Shown: piece by piece, positions 60,924 to 64,000 of the stretch
Numbering within the stretch: position 1 is the first letter of the stretch
Layout of the letters: each line of letters opens with the position of its first letter
NCBI GenBank assembly: GCA_020205615.1
Contig: CM035166.1
Span: 80,281,135 to 80,345,134, forward strand
Direction: 5' to 3'
DNA: 64,000 nucleotides
From: Panax quinquefolius
Taxonomy: Eukaryota; Streptophyta; Magnoliopsida; Apiales; Araliaceae
Translations under genes and position numbers: made by a program
Notes under the pieces: model-generated
What the model was told of the DNA's origin: nothing
Seen by the model: only the letters and a program-made list of their open reading frames with translations
The model's database searches: none

Positions 60924-63664
60924 TTTGTTATACATCTTTCACTAATCATGTTGATCACTTCACAACACATAATAAAGCTTTATAAAACATGTTATACCTC
61001 CTTTATATGTATATAAAAGTCATAGAACCAAGTTTGCAACAACTTAGTCCAAAGAGAAATCGATGAATCGAATCTAAGGTGCGGTAGCAATGCTACTATA
61101 CCCTAGTATAAATAGGTATGAATCGCCCGCCATGCTCGAGATCGAGGCGTTAAATAGACTCTATTTGCAGAGTAAGAACCAACTTGATTACTAAAGATTT
61201 AAACTTGTTCTAAACCATCATTAAAGAGTGCCTACATGTAAGTAAACTTCTTAAACACCTTGTAGTATGTTAATTCATATCAATTGACATAAAAATTCAA
61301 ATAATTTCAAGAACCTCATAAGACCTATTTCAAGAACATAACTAGGGTTTATACCTTCTCAAGCTCGAATTGGACTCCCTACACTCTGAGTATGCTTCTA
61401 TAGTAGCTCAGCAACTTATAACTCTCAAATTAGACTATCAAGCAACTTCTATCAACACCAAAAACTGAATTTAAGCTTGTATTTATAGAAGAAGCTTGGA
61501 CTAGACATTGACATTGCACTAAGGTTGGATTCATGGTGTAATGGAACAATACATTGGTTAATCAAGAGTTGATCAACCACCCTTACCAACCATCTTCTTA
61601 GCAAATGATCACCTATTCCATAGCCTTTTGGAAAATACGTATTTTAGCTTCAAGTCACTATTCATGTACTTTGTGACACTCAATTTGAGACAAGAGAAAA
61701 AATTTCAGCAATCTTGTTATCTAGGCTTGGTTTTGTTCTTTTAATTCCCATAATGTAATATTAAGGTACAATTGTTACCATAATAGGAATTTAAAGAAAA
61801 TGTTATACTCACATCATATAATTAAATACACGCACTTAGAATAACACGGTTAGGTATTACTGTCCGGGTAGTCCCATAATTATTTCTACTACTCTCATAA
61901 CCACATTATAACCTTATTTAATATTAATGTTTATTTTAAACATTTAATTCCTTACTCAGTTTCTAGAGTACACATATATTTAATCATTTATGTATTAAAA
62001 TTACATAAGACTTCACTACACTACTAGTACCTTATGTCATTAGTCCCAATTAAATGTCACACTTCACGTATTCTTAAGCCATAGGTATTATATATTACTA
62101 CTGCTCATATTTTCCATATTACACGCAGTGATACTATTAATATTTTAATTGGACTAAATATCATTCAGTCGGGTACTTTCAACCCATTATCACCCTTTTA
62201 ATATCATAATGATTAATTAATATTAATCATTTATTATCTTTTCATTAATTCTCTTTCTATTAATTCAAGTCAAACCTTCACTCTAGTTTACGTTAATACT
62301 AAGACCACACAAGGCCTACTTATCTCATTTACTGGAGTTATATAACTCAAGCTCATTATTTCTATTATAAAAATATTAGGGGTCCAGGCCACGTTTGGCT
62401 TTTCCCCAATTCCACATTATTTTAATATGTATTTAATATAAGATTTAGGTGTCCCACCTTACCTCAATGCTAAATTATTTAGCTCACCTTACACTTAAAA
62501 TAATTAATATATACTTTATTAATTATTTAAATTACACACTATATGTATAATAATTTGGTTGTCTCAAGACAACTTCTCCCATTTTTATATTCAGCGACAT
62601 CTTAAGTACTAATTAAATCCTTATGAGTCCTTAGAATCCATTTCTTGAATTTAAATTCCAAAAACTGATTCTACAGACCGGCACAGCTGCGCTGGTCATA
62701 GGCTTGGTAATGGCGCAGTTGTGCCATTCAAAAATTAGAGGTAGACAAGTTCTGCATCAGCAGAACTAAAACCTACGCTTCTAAATACTTTACACATCCT
62801 CCTTAAGTGTTAACTCGTCTAACATCAATCCCCTCTTTGATTCCACATCATCGACTACTATTTTCCTTAACAATTTAAGGATCACACTTCGAGTTTTAAA
62901 ACTCTATTTCCCTTATTAGTTTAACCAACTATATATCTCCTTTACGGTTTCATACCACCAATAACACAACACTCGAATATATAACACATACATACATTCT
63001 TTTCATCTTCACTTCTCGCCGTGTATCAATTAACTCAATAATTCTCTAACCACTTTAAAGGTATATCGATTTTCTTCTCTCGTCAACAATATACATATAT
63101 ACAAGTCTAAACCTAGAACACATCGAGTCTTTAATATTATTCAATATAGTACACTGAGTGGTTTCCCACAAACAACCAACAAATTAGTTTCCGTCTCGTC
63201 TACACTGTTTTCACAGTGAGTTAGATTGGTTACTAATTCGTATATACCTCCGCTCTCTGAAGGAATCATTTAGTCTAGCTCCTATACATCCACCATTAAA
63301 GAGTACGGTTGCACTGCCTTAGACTTTATACTTACTCGTACAAATACTCAAGAAATTGGTGATTATCAAAGATACTTAATGTCATCAACTTTGATAAAAT
63401 AATTCTATACATTATTTAATGCCGATAGATAAATCTTATGCATCTTCTTACTAATTCATCTCTACAATTTATAATAAATATATAATAACGATATATATTT
63501 ATTAAACACAACATCACTTATTACATAGCTTATATTACCCTATGTAACATAATACCACATACCTCGTAACACATTTATATTCTTGTTCGAACCCATCTCA
63601 TGCTTTAAGAATTTTATTTACTCAATTCTTATTTTAATATTTTCTAAAAATTCAGATTCTTACA
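60924..63664 (-). mobile_element. Element B LTR, outer part
   Basis: Continues the LTR split at 49535. On the - strand the LTR starts TGTAAGAATCTGAATTTTT at 63664. Subtracting element C and one TTTGT copy gives an LTR of about 5347 bp, close to the 5182-bp solo LTR at 890-6071. No gene is seen in this part. Confidence 0.85.
61479..61488 (-). promoter_or_regulatory. Putative TATA box of LTR B
   Basis: CTATAAATAC on the - strand, in the context TTCTTCTATAAATACAAGC, about 2.18 kb from the LTR start. Inferred from motif alone. Confidence 0.6.
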
Positions 63665-64000
63665 TCCTCTCCCCCTTATAAGGATTCCGTCCTCGGAATC
63701 ACCGACAATTCCTCTACTCGGTGCTATTCAGAATATTACATATTCTTTTGAATAATTTTATCCATTCTCTTTTCCGAAGTTTTATTATAACTTGCTCACT
63801 TGCATTCTACCACATTCTCCTTTCTAAGGAACATTCTACTTACTACTTTAATCATTTAGAAGAATAAGAACCTTCCACGATTTTTCAATAATCGGGAAGT
63901 AGTATGAATAACTCAGATTCCAATTTATGTTGAGGGGTCACACAACACCGTGAACTAGTGCTTCAACACAATCCTTCACACTGAGTGTTTATCAATCACA
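63665..64000 (-). mobile_element. Element B internal region: polypurine tract and 3' end, running out of the window
   Basis: On the - strand AAGGGGGAGAGGA (63677-63665) directly precedes the LTR start, preceded by CGAGGACGGAATCCTTAT. This parallels element C (CGGGGATGTAATCCTTAT before its tract). It shows that element B is not a solo LTR; its internal region continues to the right. No clear coding motif is visible in these 336 bases. Confidence 0.75.

Overview
The window is repeat DNA from a flowering plant, probably a eudicot with a large, retrotransposon-rich genome. The evidence is three classes of plant LTR retrotransposon: Athila-type Ty3/gypsy, Tekay-like chromoviruses with 2.6-5.3 kb LTRs, and a Sirevirus-type Ty1/copia with an extra env-like ORF. 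The base composition is strongly AT-rich and plant telobox motifs (AAACCCTAA) are present. I see no intact single-copy host gene, tRNA or rRNA. Every coding region is a broken transposon gene or an exon-like relic. Most open frames are chance frames inside LTRs. The species cannot be named from this sequence.

Left third (1-15687): a decayed Athila-type element on the + strand. It runs gag/protease (2-889), protease tail, RT and a truncated RNase H joined to an integrase tail (6072-7258), a leader, a third ORF (8049-9213), a 3' UTR with polypurine tract, and an LTR starting at 10277. Two single LTRs of chromovirus type are inserted in it. One is a 5182-bp LTR inside the protease codons (890-6071, TSD CTAGA). 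The other is a 3941-bp LTR inside the Athila LTR (10856-14796, TSD TTAAG). A Sirevirus on the - strand follows (15688-about 21738): one LTR, polypurine tract, broken env-like ORF, a 40/80-bp palindromic repeat block and the RNase H end of pol. A 100-N assembly gap lies at 21831-21930.

Middle (21931-42898): a - strand chromovirus LTR with primer-binding site (21931-24606) abuts an 18.3-kb head-to-tail array of about 14.6 copies of a 1.2-1.26 kb unit. On the - strand each unit carries three short segments with matching splice signals and compatible codon phases. The array therefore looks like an amplified fragment of an unrecognised spliced gene. Differences between units cluster at CAG/CTG/CCG sites, which suggests CHG methylation affecting base calling or mutation.

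Right third (42899-64000): an Athila-type LTR (43049-about 44760), then a three-level nest. Chromovirus A (+ strand; 5'-truncated LTR, PBS, gag start) is broken in gag at 46925 by chromovirus B (- strand, LTR about 5.35 kb). B's LTR is in turn split by chromovirus C (49536-60923, - strand, 11,388 bp, TSD TTTGT). C has two LTRs of 3880 bp each and a 3.6-kb internal region with relics of gag, RT, RNase H and the chromodomain end; most of the integrase is missing. The order of insertion, oldest first, is A, then B, then C.
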